Below, in pieces: positions 6,151 through 10,465 of a DNA stretch of 10,465 nt. The notes beneath the pieces are model-generated. The model did no database searches. It was not told the origin of the DNA and worked only from the letters and a program-made list of their open reading frames with translations. The translations under genes were made by a program, and so were the position numbers. This DNA is from Azospirillum brasilense (GTDB taxonomy: Bacteria; Pseudomonadota; Alphaproteobacteria; Rickettsiales; UBA3002): NCBI GenBank assembly GCA_003241645.1, contig QFOX01000060.1:1-10465 (forward strand), in the 5' to 3' direction. Each line of letters begins with the position of its first letter. The first letter of the stretch is position 1.

Positions 6151-6804
6151 TCAGGCGGTTTTCGCCTTATAGCCGCACTGGTCGCGCACCACGCAGCGCC
6201 CGCATTCGGGCGTGCGGGCCTTGCACACATAGCGCCCATGCAGGATGAGCCAGTGGTGGGCATGGCGCAGGTAATGCGCGGGAATGGATTTGAGCAATTG
6301 CAGCTCGGCCTGCAGCGGGTTCTTGGCGTTGCACAGCCCGGTGCGGTTGCCCACGCGGAACACGTGCGTATCCACCGCCATGGTCGGCTCGCCCAGCACG
6401 CAGTTGAGCCAGACATTGGCGGTCTTGCGGCCCACGCCGGGCAGGGTTTCCAGCGCCTCGCGGGTGGTGGGCACCTGCCCGCCATATTCGCTCACCAGCC
6501 GTTCGCACAGGGCGATCACGTTCTTCGCCTTGGCGTTAAATAAGCCGATCGTTTTGATGTAGTCGCGCACCCCGGCTTCGCCCAGCTTCAGCATTTTCTG
6601 CGGCGTATCGGCGCGGGCGAACATGGCAGGCGTGGCCTTGTTCACGCTCACGTCCGTCGCCTGTGCGGAGAGCACCACCGCCACCAGCAGGCAGAACGGG
6701 TTGGGCGCCACCAGCTCGGTCACCGGGTGCGGGTCGGCCGCGGCAAAGGCCGCGAACATGGCCTCGACGGCGTCTTTGCTTGGTTTTTTTGCGATGGCAG
6801 GCAT
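6151..6804 (-). CDS. nth: Endonuclease III (base excision repair DNA glycosylase/AP lyase)
   Basis: Endonuclease III removes oxidised pyrimidines from DNA and nicks the resulting abasic site. The helix-hairpin-helix motif LPGVGRKTAN (121-130) contains the catalytic Lys127, and the catalytic Asp145 lies in VDTHVFRV. The C-terminal [4Fe-4S] loop has the canonical spacing C-x6-C-x2-C-x5-C (Cys194, 201, 204, 210). At 217 residues the length is standard and nothing is missing. An AAGGA ribosome site lies about 9 bases upstream of the chosen ATG. The gene is divergent from the membrane-protein gene at 6974, and its leader may contain several hairpins (6829-6886). Confidence 0.97.
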   Translation of the reverse strand: MPAIAKKPSKDAVEAMFAAFAAADPHPVTELVAPNPFCLLVAVVLSAQATDVSVNKATPAMFARADTPQKMLKLGEAGVRDYIKTIGLFNAKAKNVIALCERLVSEYGGQVPTTREALETLPGVGRKTANVWLNCVLGEPTMAVDTHVFRVGNRTGLCNAKNPLQAELQLLKSIPAHYLRHAHHWLILHGRYVCKARTPECGRCVVRDQCGYKAKTA

Positions 6805-6828
6805 GGTACGTCGTTCCTTCTATCCCCT

Positions 6829-6886
6829 CACGGCCAGCAGGCCGTGCCAGCCCTGAGCGGCGCGAGCTGTCGCGCAGGACGCGCGA
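6829..6886 (-). other. Cluster of GC-rich hairpins in the probable nth leader
   Basis: CACGGCC pairs with GGCCGTG around AGCA (6829-6846). Next to it, GCGCGA (6860-6865), TCGCGC (6870-6875) and GCGCGA (6881-6886) form two mutually exclusive stems that share the middle arm. If nth is transcribed from a promoter near 6925-6952, all of these fall in its 5' UTR. GC-rich DNA can give such stems by chance, so function is uncertain. Confidence 0.35.
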
Positions 6887-6924
6887 TCGGCGAGCATCCA
6901 AATCGGTTGGCCGCACGGCCATAC

Positions 6925-6952
6925 TTCATACAATTGTCACATCCGTGCGCAA
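6925..6952 (-). promoter_or_regulatory. Weak candidate promoter for nth
   Basis: On the minus strand TTGCGC (6947-6952) and TATGAA (6925-6930) are spaced by 16 bases, each matching the sigma-70 consensus at four of six positions. It would give an nth leader of about 115 bases. No better candidate was seen closer to nth. Confidence 0.3.
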
Positions 6953-6958
6953 CCGGTT

Positions 6959-6967
6959 TGCTATAAT
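6959..6967 (+). promoter_or_regulatory. Extended -10 promoter placing transcription start on the ATG at 6974
   Basis: TGC followed by a perfect TATAAT (6962-6967) forms an extended -10 element. Standard spacing puts +1 at 6974, the A of the start codon. TTGTCA at 6934-6939 is 22 bases upstream, too far for a normal -35, which fits an extended -10 promoter that does not need one. Confidence 0.7.
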
Positions 6968-6973
6968 CGGGCT

Positions 6974-7498
6974 ATGGAAAATCCTTTGAAATCCCTGCCC
7001 GTGATGAACCCGCGCGTTGCGCCGGGCACCTTCTCGCGCGGGTTTCTCAGCGGTGCCGGCTCCGGCGCGCTGATGATGAGCATTTTCTACACCGGCATGC
7101 TCACCGCGGGGCTCGCCACGTTCGGCCTGCCCATGCTCATGTCGTTCGGCATCGGCGTCATGTCCACCGGCATTTTCTCGGGCATCATGGCCAGCAAACG
7201 CAGCCTCGATTCGCTGGATTCCGCCCGCAACGTCTCGCACGAAGTGTCGCGCCGTGAACCGGTGCGCGCGCCCGAACCCTCCGTCGCCATGGCACCCGTG
7301 CCTGCCGTGATGGCCAGCCGCGCCGAAGAAGCATCCGCCGCGCCCGCCACCCAATGGCAGGACCGCGTGAGCACAAATGGCGCTGCGCGCGAGCGCATCA
7401 GCCAGATCATTGCCGACGGCAACCTCAGCGACAAGGACCGCGCCAGCGCCATCCTCGCCGAGCGTGAAGCCGCCCAAGGGCAGCACGCCGCGCGCTAA
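6974..7498 (+). CDS. Small inner-membrane protein of unknown function, probably leaderless mRNA
   Basis: A 174-residue protein. Residues 29-73 form a long glycine/methionine-rich hydrophobic region, enough for two membrane spans separated by a short turn near GLP (51-53). A hydrophilic C-terminal domain follows: an Arg/Ser-rich stretch (75-100), a Pro/Ala/Val linker and a helical end (RERISQIIADGNLSDKDRASAILAE broken around 139-165). There is no classical signal peptide. No Shine-Dalgarno precedes the ATG, and the -10 box ends 6 bases before it, so translation is probably from a leaderless transcript. It is the first of four small genes on this strand; the next begins 77 bases after its stop. 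The family is not recognised. Confidence 0.75.
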   Translation: MENPLKSLPVMNPRVAPGTFSRGFLSGAGSGALMMSIFYTGMLTAGLATFGLPMLMSFGIGVMSTGIFSGIMASKRSLDSLDSARNVSHEVSRREPVRAPEPSVAMAPVPAVMASRAEEASAAPATQWQDRVSTNGAARERISQIIADGNLSDKDRASAILAEREAAQGQHAAR

Positions 7499-7515
7499 GG
7501 CGCATGCGCGAACGC

Positions 7516-7545
7516 TTAACTAAATCTTAGCCATTCGCCGCTATC
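7516..7545 (+). promoter_or_regulatory. CtrA-like box and promoter upstream of the peptidoglycan-binding gene
   Basis: TTAA (7516-7519), seven bases, then TTAG (7527-7530): one mismatch from the full CtrA consensus TTAA-N7-TTAA. Nine bases further is GCTAT (7540-7544), a plausible -10 core. CtrA sites commonly overlap the -35 region, as here. The same arrangement recurs at 7979-8010. Confidence 0.55.
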
Positions 7546-7575
7546 GTGGGCCTTGATCCACCCACGAGGTTTTGC

Positions 7576-7968
7576 ATGCGCTCTCCCCTGATTGCCCTGA
7601 TGATCGCCACCGGCTGCGCCAGCGTCGCCCACGCACAGGGCTACGATATTTATGGCGGGGCCGACGTGAACACCCAGACCATCAGCCATTGCGGCTACCT
7701 GCCCACGCACAACGTCATCTACACCACCACGCCGGTGGTGACCAAACTGGTGCAGGAAAAACTGGCCGCGGGCGGCTATTACCACGGCGCCATCGACGGC
7801 AAGTTCGGTCCGCAAAGCAAGGCCGCCACCCGCCGCTATCAGGCGGAACATAACCTCGCGGTGGATGGCATCGTTGGCATCAACACCTCGCAGAACCTTG
7901 CCTATTTCACGCACCAGAGCCCCAACGTGCGCCGCTGCTGGCGGCTGGCCAGCGCCGATTTTCGCTAG
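7576..7968 (+). CDS. Exported peptidoglycan-binding (PG_binding_1) domain protein
   Basis: A 130-residue protein starting MRSPLIALMI, with GAGG 6 bases upstream. Residues 1-20 form a signal peptide ending Ala-His-Ala; ATGC at 12-14/15 resembles a weak lipobox, so lipidation cannot be excluded. The mature protein carries one peptidoglycan-binding domain at about 54-112, recognised by VVTKLVQEKLAAGGYY, GAIDGKFGPQSKAATRRYQ and NLAVDGIVG, the standard order of helix, DG-x-FG turn and VDGIVG end. Such domains anchor periplasmic proteins to murein. No catalytic domain (amidase, L,D-transpeptidase) is attached, so it is a stand-alone binding module, possibly structural or an adaptor. Cys39 and Cys121 in the mature part could form a disulfide. 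A CtrA-like promoter lies upstream. Confidence 0.88.
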   Translation: MRSPLIALMIATGCASVAHAQGYDIYGGADVNTQTISHCGYLPTHNVIYTTTPVVTKLVQEKLAAGGYYHGAIDGKFGPQSKAATRRYQAEHNLAVDGIVGINTSQNLAYFTHQSPNVRRCWRLASADFR

Positions 7969-7978
7969 GCGCGCGGGC

Positions 7979-8010
7979 TTAACGGTTCGCTAACCTTCGC
8001 CCGCTATACT
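7979..8010 (+). promoter_or_regulatory. Second CtrA-like promoter module
   Basis: TTAA (7979-7982), seven bases, CTAA (7990-7993), then nine bases and GCTATACT (8003-8010) with TATACT as -10. Spacing is identical to the module at 7516-7545, and the similarity extends to the preceding CGCTA/GGCGC/GCTTAAC sequence, suggesting the two regulatory segments share an origin. Confidence 0.55.
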
Positions 8011-8033
8011 GCAGGGATAAGAAGAGGCATTGC

Positions 8034-8462
8034 ATGACCACGACGCTTGATCCCATCTCCCCTGCCCCCTCGCGCATCGGCGTGAAGGACGGCACCATGA
8101 CCCTGCATTTCCGCACGGGCGACGCGCTGGATAAAGCCGCGCCGCTGGTGCCCGCCGGGCTGGACCAGCACGAGCTGACCATGACCGATCGCAGCAGCGC
8201 CATGCCGCGCCTGTTCCTGCCCATTCTGCCGGGGCACGATTACACCGCCATGTTCCAGCGCATGCAGCTTTCGCCTGCGGCGATCGAAGCCGTGAGCCCG
8301 CATGTGCAGCAGGCACTGGCGGCGCTAAGCCCGCAGGCGCAAGCGCTTGCGGCGGTGGCCAACCTGCCTATCCGCGGCGGCGAACATTTCGATGCCGGGC
8401 ATCAGGCCAGCCCGGCCAGCACCGCCGCCGAGCCCGCGCCCACGCGCGAGCACCAGCGCTAA
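8034..8462 (+). CDS. Hypothetical soluble protein
   Basis: A 142-residue protein with a good ribosome site (AGAAGAGG) 6 bases before the ATG and its own promoter module, so it is very likely expressed. No signal peptide or membrane span is visible. Residues 15-50 look beta-stranded with charged turns (KDGTMTLHFRTGDALD). LFLPILPGHDYTAMFQRM (60-77) is a hydrophobic core segment, 80-110 is Ala/Gln-rich and helical, and the last 20 residues are a disordered Pro/Ala/Glu tail. No cysteine is present. I do not recognise the family. The arrangement after the peptidoglycan-binding gene, under a matching promoter, suggests shared timing of expression. Confidence 0.7.
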   Translation: MTTTLDPISPAPSRIGVKDGTMTLHFRTGDALDKAAPLVPAGLDQHELTMTDRSSAMPRLFLPILPGHDYTAMFQRMQLSPAAIEAVSPHVQQALAALSPQAQALAAVANLPIRGGEHFDAGHQASPASTAAEPAPTREHQR

Positions 8463-8517
8463 AACGCCACAGTATCGCTTCTTGATATGCACAGGGCTAT
8501 GCAAGCCTAACTCATGA

Positions 8518-8545
8518 TTGACGCCACCGTTGCCATTCGTATGGT
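8518..8545 (+). promoter_or_regulatory. Sigma-70-type promoter of the KAAAR/Pro-Ala-rich gene
   Basis: TTGACG (8518-8523) and TATGGT (8540-8545) are separated by 16 bases, matching the consensus at five and four of six positions. Transcription would start near 8552, giving a leader of about 27 bases that includes the AAGGAG ribosome site (8568-8573). Confidence 0.6.
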
Positions 8546-8578
8546 GTGGGTCATCGCATTATTCATCAAGGAGCATTT

Positions 8579-9172
8579 ATGCGTCGTTCTGTGATTACCC
8601 TGCTTGCCGCTACCGCCCTCACCTCGAGCGCTGCGCTCGCCCAAGCCCCCGCCTCGCCGTTCGGTGCGCCCAGCGCCCCGCTCAGCCAGGAAGAACTTTC
8701 GGCCATTAAATCGGAAGGTGCGGCCCGCAAAGCCGCCGCGCGTAAGGCCGCTGCCCGCAAAGCGGCCGCGCGCAAAGCCGCTGCCGAAGCGAAGATCGAA
8801 ACGGTGGCCGAACCCGTTCCCGTTGAAAAAGCACCGGACAGCACCTCGGCTCCGGCCCCGGTCAGCACCCCGGCCGTGATCGACGCCGCCCCGGCTCCGG
8901 CTGGCGCCCCCGTGGGTGACAGCACCACCGTGATCCAGCCCGGCACCCCGGCAACCGTGACCGCACCGGCTCCGGCTCCGGCAACGTCGCCCGTACCGGC
9001 TCCTGCTCCGGCTCCCGCACCCGCCCCGGTGGATGCGCTGAACCCCGCCCCGGCTGGCGCGATGGCACCGGCACCGGCCCCCGCTGCTCCGGCAGTAGTG
9101 CCCCCGGCACCCGCTCCGGCTCCGGTGGCCCCCGAAGCCATGCCGATGCCCGCGACCGAAGGCAGCAACTAG
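8579..9172 (+). CDS. Exported low-complexity protein with KAAAR repeats and Pro/Ala-rich tail
   Basis: A 197-residue protein starting at an ATG 5 bases after AAGGAG. Residues 1-21 form a clear signal peptide (MRRSVITLLAATALTSSAAL, cleavage after Ala-Leu-Ala). A short helical segment (35-49) leads into four consecutive Lys-Ala-Ala-Ala-Arg/Glu units (51-70), which form a positively charged helix. From about 75 to the end the chain is Pro/Ala/Val-rich (APAPAP runs) and nearly uncharged, with no folded domain visible. A rigid Pro-Ala arm is typical of proteins that span the periplasm or peptidoglycan, and the basic repeat could bind an anionic polymer. Both are inferences from composition. The terminator at 9195-9230 ends the transcript. 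No family assignment is possible. Confidence 0.75.
   Translation: MRRSVITLLAATALTSSAALAQAPASPFGAPSAPLSQEELSAIKSEGAARKAAARKAAARKAAARKAAAEAKIETVAEPVPVEKAPDSTSAPAPVSTPAVIDAAPAPAGAPVGDSTTVIQPGTPATVTAPAPAPATSPVPAPAPAPAPAPVDALNPAPAGAMAPAPAPAAPAVVPPAPAPAPVAPEAMPMPATEGSN
8726..8788 (+). repeat. 15-base coding repeats (KAAAR), four units
   Basis: Four in-frame 15-base units encode Lys-Ala-Ala-Ala-Arg (last one ending in Glu). The units differ at third codon positions (AAA/AAG; GCC/GCG/GCT) while the peptide is unchanged, so the array is not freshly duplicated and the pentapeptide has been kept by selection. Confidence 0.85.
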
Positions 9173-9194
9173 CCCTCGGCCCTTGGCCAAAAAC

Positions 9195-9230
9195 AAAAAG
9201 CCCGCGAGAGATCATCTCGCGGGCTTTTTT
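9195..9230. terminator. Bidirectional intrinsic terminator
   Basis: GCCCGCGAGA (9200-9209) pairs perfectly with TCTCGCGGGC (9215-9224) around GATCA, with A5 before and T6 after. It serves the KAAAR gene from the left and the hypothetical gene ending at 9241 from the right. Confidence 0.95.
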
Positions 9231-9240
9231 CATGGTCGAA

Positions 9241-9663
9241 TTAACGGGTGCGTTCCTGCTGCAATTCGGGGTGCAGGCGCAGATGCGCCACGATGGCATC
9301 GTGCGCCGCCTGGAACCGCGCGGCGATGCGCAGCTCCTCGGGCAATTCCGGGTCCCAGCGTTCGGCACGCTGGACAAAACCATCCAGTGAATGCGCCAAT
9401 ATCTGCGGGTATTGCTGGCCCGTGGGCGATTGCAGCAAGCTGCGTGCATTGCCGATGAGGTGCATGGCCTGCGCGTAGGCATCCTCCATGTAATCCACCG
9501 GCGCCGTGCGCGCATCCAGCACCGTGCGGATGGCCTGCTGCACGTCCTGCAACGCGGCGGAATGCTCGGTGGTGCAGACCAGCAGCGCATCGCGCGGATC
9601 GGGCTGCATGGGCTGGGTTTCGCGCGGCACGTGCGGCAGCAGGGTGGTGTTCGGTGTGTCCAT
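9241..9663 (-). CDS. Hypothetical alpha-helical protein
   Basis: A 140-residue protein starting MDTPNTTLLP. A TTG-initiated form beginning at 9693 would add ten residues but has no ribosome site. The chosen ATG also lacks one; a TATAAG sequence ends 7 bases upstream, so translation may be leaderless. After a Pro-rich N-terminal 24 residues the protein is almost entirely predicted helix: 25-52, 56-80 (VDYMEDAYAQAMHLIGNARSL), 84-103 and 107-137, ending with a charged tail. There is one cysteine (30). It has no signal peptide or membrane span and resembles a small helical-bundle cytoplasmic protein. The family is not recognised. It is convergent with the KAAAR gene, sharing its terminator, and divergent from the iron permease gene. 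Confidence 0.65.
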   Translation of the reverse strand: MDTPNTTLLPHVPRETQPMQPDPRDALLVCTTEHSAALQDVQQAIRTVLDARTAPVDYMEDAYAQAMHLIGNARSLLQSPTGQQYPQILAHSLDGFVQRAERWDPELPEELRIAARFQAAHDAIVAHLRLHPELQQERTR

Positions 9664-9670
9664 GGCGGGG

Positions 9671-9676
9671 CTTATA
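9671..9676 (-). promoter_or_regulatory. Candidate -10 box of a leaderless transcript
   Basis: On the minus strand TATAAG matches five of six positions of the -10 consensus and ends 7 bases before the ATG at 9663, placing +1 at or one base before the start codon. No convincing -35 was found. Confidence 0.35.
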
Positions 9677-9722
9677 ACCAACCCTATCGACAACTAATAT
9701 GAAGATTTGATGATAAGCACAG

Positions 9723-9740
9723 GCATGCGAACCCGCATGC
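9723..9740. repeat. Short inverted repeat upstream of the iron permease gene
   Basis: GCATGCG (9723-9729) and CGCATGC (9734-9740) flank AACC, giving a perfect 7-bp hairpin or a dyad operator 27 bases before the ATG at 9768. GCATGC occurs elsewhere in the window, so only the paired arrangement is noteworthy. It does not look like a Fur box. Confidence 0.45.
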
Positions 9741-9767
9741 GTAACCCTTTTGTTTCATGGATGACCG

Positions 9768-10178
9768 ATGGCACAACACCCCCCTGCCCCTTCCCGTTCG
9801 ATCTTTACCCGCATCGCCAAAAAAGTGTCCGATTGGACCGGGCGGCCCGCGGCTTTTATGCTGGCCTTCGGCACGGTGGCGGTGTGGGGCATCACGGGGC
9901 CGTTGTTCGGCTATTCCGACACGTGGCAGCTGGTGATCAATACCGGCACCACGATCATTACGTTCCTCATGGTGTTCCTCATTCAGAACGCCCAGAACCG
10001 CGACACGCACGCCCTGCAGATCAAGCTGGATGAGCTGATCCGCGTGACCAAGGGTGCGCACCATGCCCTGCTCGACATCGAAGAACTGGACGACAAAACC
10101 CTGTGCAAACTGCAGGCGCATTACGAGCAGATCGCGCGCAAGGCACGCCTGCACGAGAAGCTACCGATGGACGCTTGA
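9768..10178 (+). CDS. Low-affinity iron permease family membrane protein
   Basis: A 136-residue small membrane protein of the bacterial 'low affinity iron permease' family (PF04120 type). Two membrane spans are visible, at about 28-48 (PAAFMLAFGTVAVWGITGPL) and 53-74. The second runs into the family hallmark FLIQNAQNRDT with HALQIKLDELIR after it (70-92), which is nearly invariant in this family. The C-terminal 45 residues are a charged cytoplasmic helix (IEELDDKTLCKLQAHYEQIARKARL). The ATG is the first possible start, since an in-frame TGA lies 4 to 6 bases upstream. The ribosome site is weak. Iron transport is a name inherited from homology to fungal Fet4; in bacteria the role is poorly established. 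It is convergent, 10 bases apart, with the gene at the right edge. Confidence 0.88.
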   Translation: MAQHPPAPSRSIFTRIAKKVSDWTGRPAAFMLAFGTVAVWGITGPLFGYSDTWQLVINTGTTIITFLMVFLIQNAQNRDTHALQIKLDELIRVTKGAHHALLDIEELDDKTLCKLQAHYEQIARKARLHEKLPMDA

Positions 10179-10188
10179 TCGCGCGCGC

Positions 10189-10465
10189 CTAGAAGCGCAC
10201 GTCACGGGTGCGTTCGGGGTCCAGCCGCTGGAATTCCGAATGGCGCACTTTGGTGTCGGGCCGGTCGGTTTCCGTTTGCACATGCTTGGTCACGCTATCG
10301 GCATCCCACAGGCCTTGGCCCATTTCCAGGTACACACCCGGCGCGGCAGCCGGCGCTTCGGTGATGGCGCGGCGCAGGTTCTCCCAGCCGTCGTTCATCT
10401 GCGGGATCACGGCGGGGTCGCGCCATTGGCCCTGCGCGTCGCGCAGCGGATACATCGCCCCGGTG
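10189..10465 (-). CDS. Unidentified protein, C-terminal part (5' end beyond window)
   Basis: The frame is open to the window edge. A Met at 10455 with GGGG just upstream could be a start, but the reading continues in frame past it (Thr-Gly-Ala before the Met), so the true start is probably outside. The visible 91 residues are hydrophilic with WRDPAVIPQMNDGWENLRRAI, a Pro/Ala hinge, YLEMGQGLWDADS and a highly charged tail rich in Arg, Asp and Glu (ERTRDVRF at the end). No signal peptide, membrane span or known motif is visible. It may be a soluble or phage/secretion-related protein, but there is no positive evidence for either. Confidence 0.55.
   Translation of the reverse strand, partial: TGAMYPLRDAQGQWRDPAVIPQMNDGWENLRRAITEAPAAAPGVYLEMGQGLWDADSVTKHVQTETDRPDTKVRHSEFQRLDPERTRDVRF

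Noticed and set aside
4978..6543. 521-residue plus-strand open frame
   Set aside because: It lies antisense to two clear genes (amidinotransferase and nth), is His/Arg-rich without domains, starts inside a terminator and has no ribosome site. It is a GC-rich shadow frame.
7499..7510. GCGCATGCGC palindrome as a terminator of the membrane-protein gene
   Set aside because: It is a self-complementary 10-mer without loop or T-run. GCATGCG-type words recur through the window as ordinary GC-rich composition.
6974..9172. A defence, secretion or conjugation cluster among the small plus-strand genes
   Set aside because: No nuclease, ATPase, toxin-antitoxin, reverse transcriptase or secretion motif was found. 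Only membrane, exported and hypothetical proteins are visible.
8507..9196. Gly/Arg/Ser-rich minus-strand frame opposite the KAAAR gene
   Set aside because: Its composition is the complement of Pro/Ala codons. The plus-strand frame has the promoter, ribosome site, signal peptide and terminator.
10203..10215. Shared ACGGGTGCGTTC near the ends of two minus-strand genes (also at 9244)
   Set aside because: It is 12 bases encoding Glu-Arg-Thr-Arg in both, with no further similarity around it. Coincidence is the simplest explanation.

Overview
The window looks like chromosomal DNA of a GC-rich alphaproteobacterium. The main reasons are the C-terminus of a pyruvate phosphate dikinase, a type II homoserine kinase (thrB) directly upstream of rnhA (an order I recall from other alphaproteobacteria), a bactofilin, and two promoter modules resembling CtrA boxes. 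The exact lineage cannot be settled from the sequence. No rRNA, tRNA, CRISPR array, integrase or transposase was seen. Gene density is high, and no stretch above about 170 bases lacks a coding region or a described element.

Layout. 2-928 (+): 3' end of ppdK. 937-1302 (-): small exported protein, nearly abutting ppdK tail to tail. 1392-2452 (+): two overlapping genes for homologous proteins, one with a canonical EF-hand loop and one with a decayed copy. 2449-2916 (-): rnhA. 2878-3058: a compact insertion-like structure with imperfect terminal inverted repeats of GTGGGGT type around a 24-residue fragment of a four-helix-bundle (S23/IVS-type) protein. 3024-4010 (-): thrB, whose last residues are read from one of those repeats. 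4177-4959 (+): bactofilin, followed by a bidirectional terminator. 5011-6108 (-): amidinotransferase/arginine-deiminase-fold enzyme. 6151-6804 (-): nth. 6974-9172 (+): four small genes in a row (membrane protein, exported peptidoglycan-binding protein, soluble hypothetical, exported KAAAR/Pro-Ala-rich protein), closed by a second bidirectional terminator. 9241-9663 (-): hypothetical helical protein. 9768-10178 (+): low-affinity iron permease family membrane protein. 10189 to the window end (-): 3' part of an unidentified gene.

How the parts relate. Housekeeping functions (carbon metabolism, threonine synthesis, RNA/DNA hybrid removal, base excision repair) are mixed with envelope genes (bactofilin, peptidoglycan-binding protein, exported low-complexity protein, membrane proteins). 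The peptidoglycan-binding gene and the next gene are each preceded by nearly the same module, TTAA-N7-YTAR-N9-GCTAT, which suggests co-regulation by a CtrA-like cell-cycle regulator. The gene at 6974 appears to be transcribed from its own first codon (leaderless).

Most notable observations: the degenerate S23-like insertion that has reshaped the ends of both thrB and rnhA; the duplicated CtrA-like promoter modules; and the tandem EF-hand paralogues with a shared C-x3-P-[DE]-[LM]-[NQ]-C signature. No complete new defence or mobile system could be supported.
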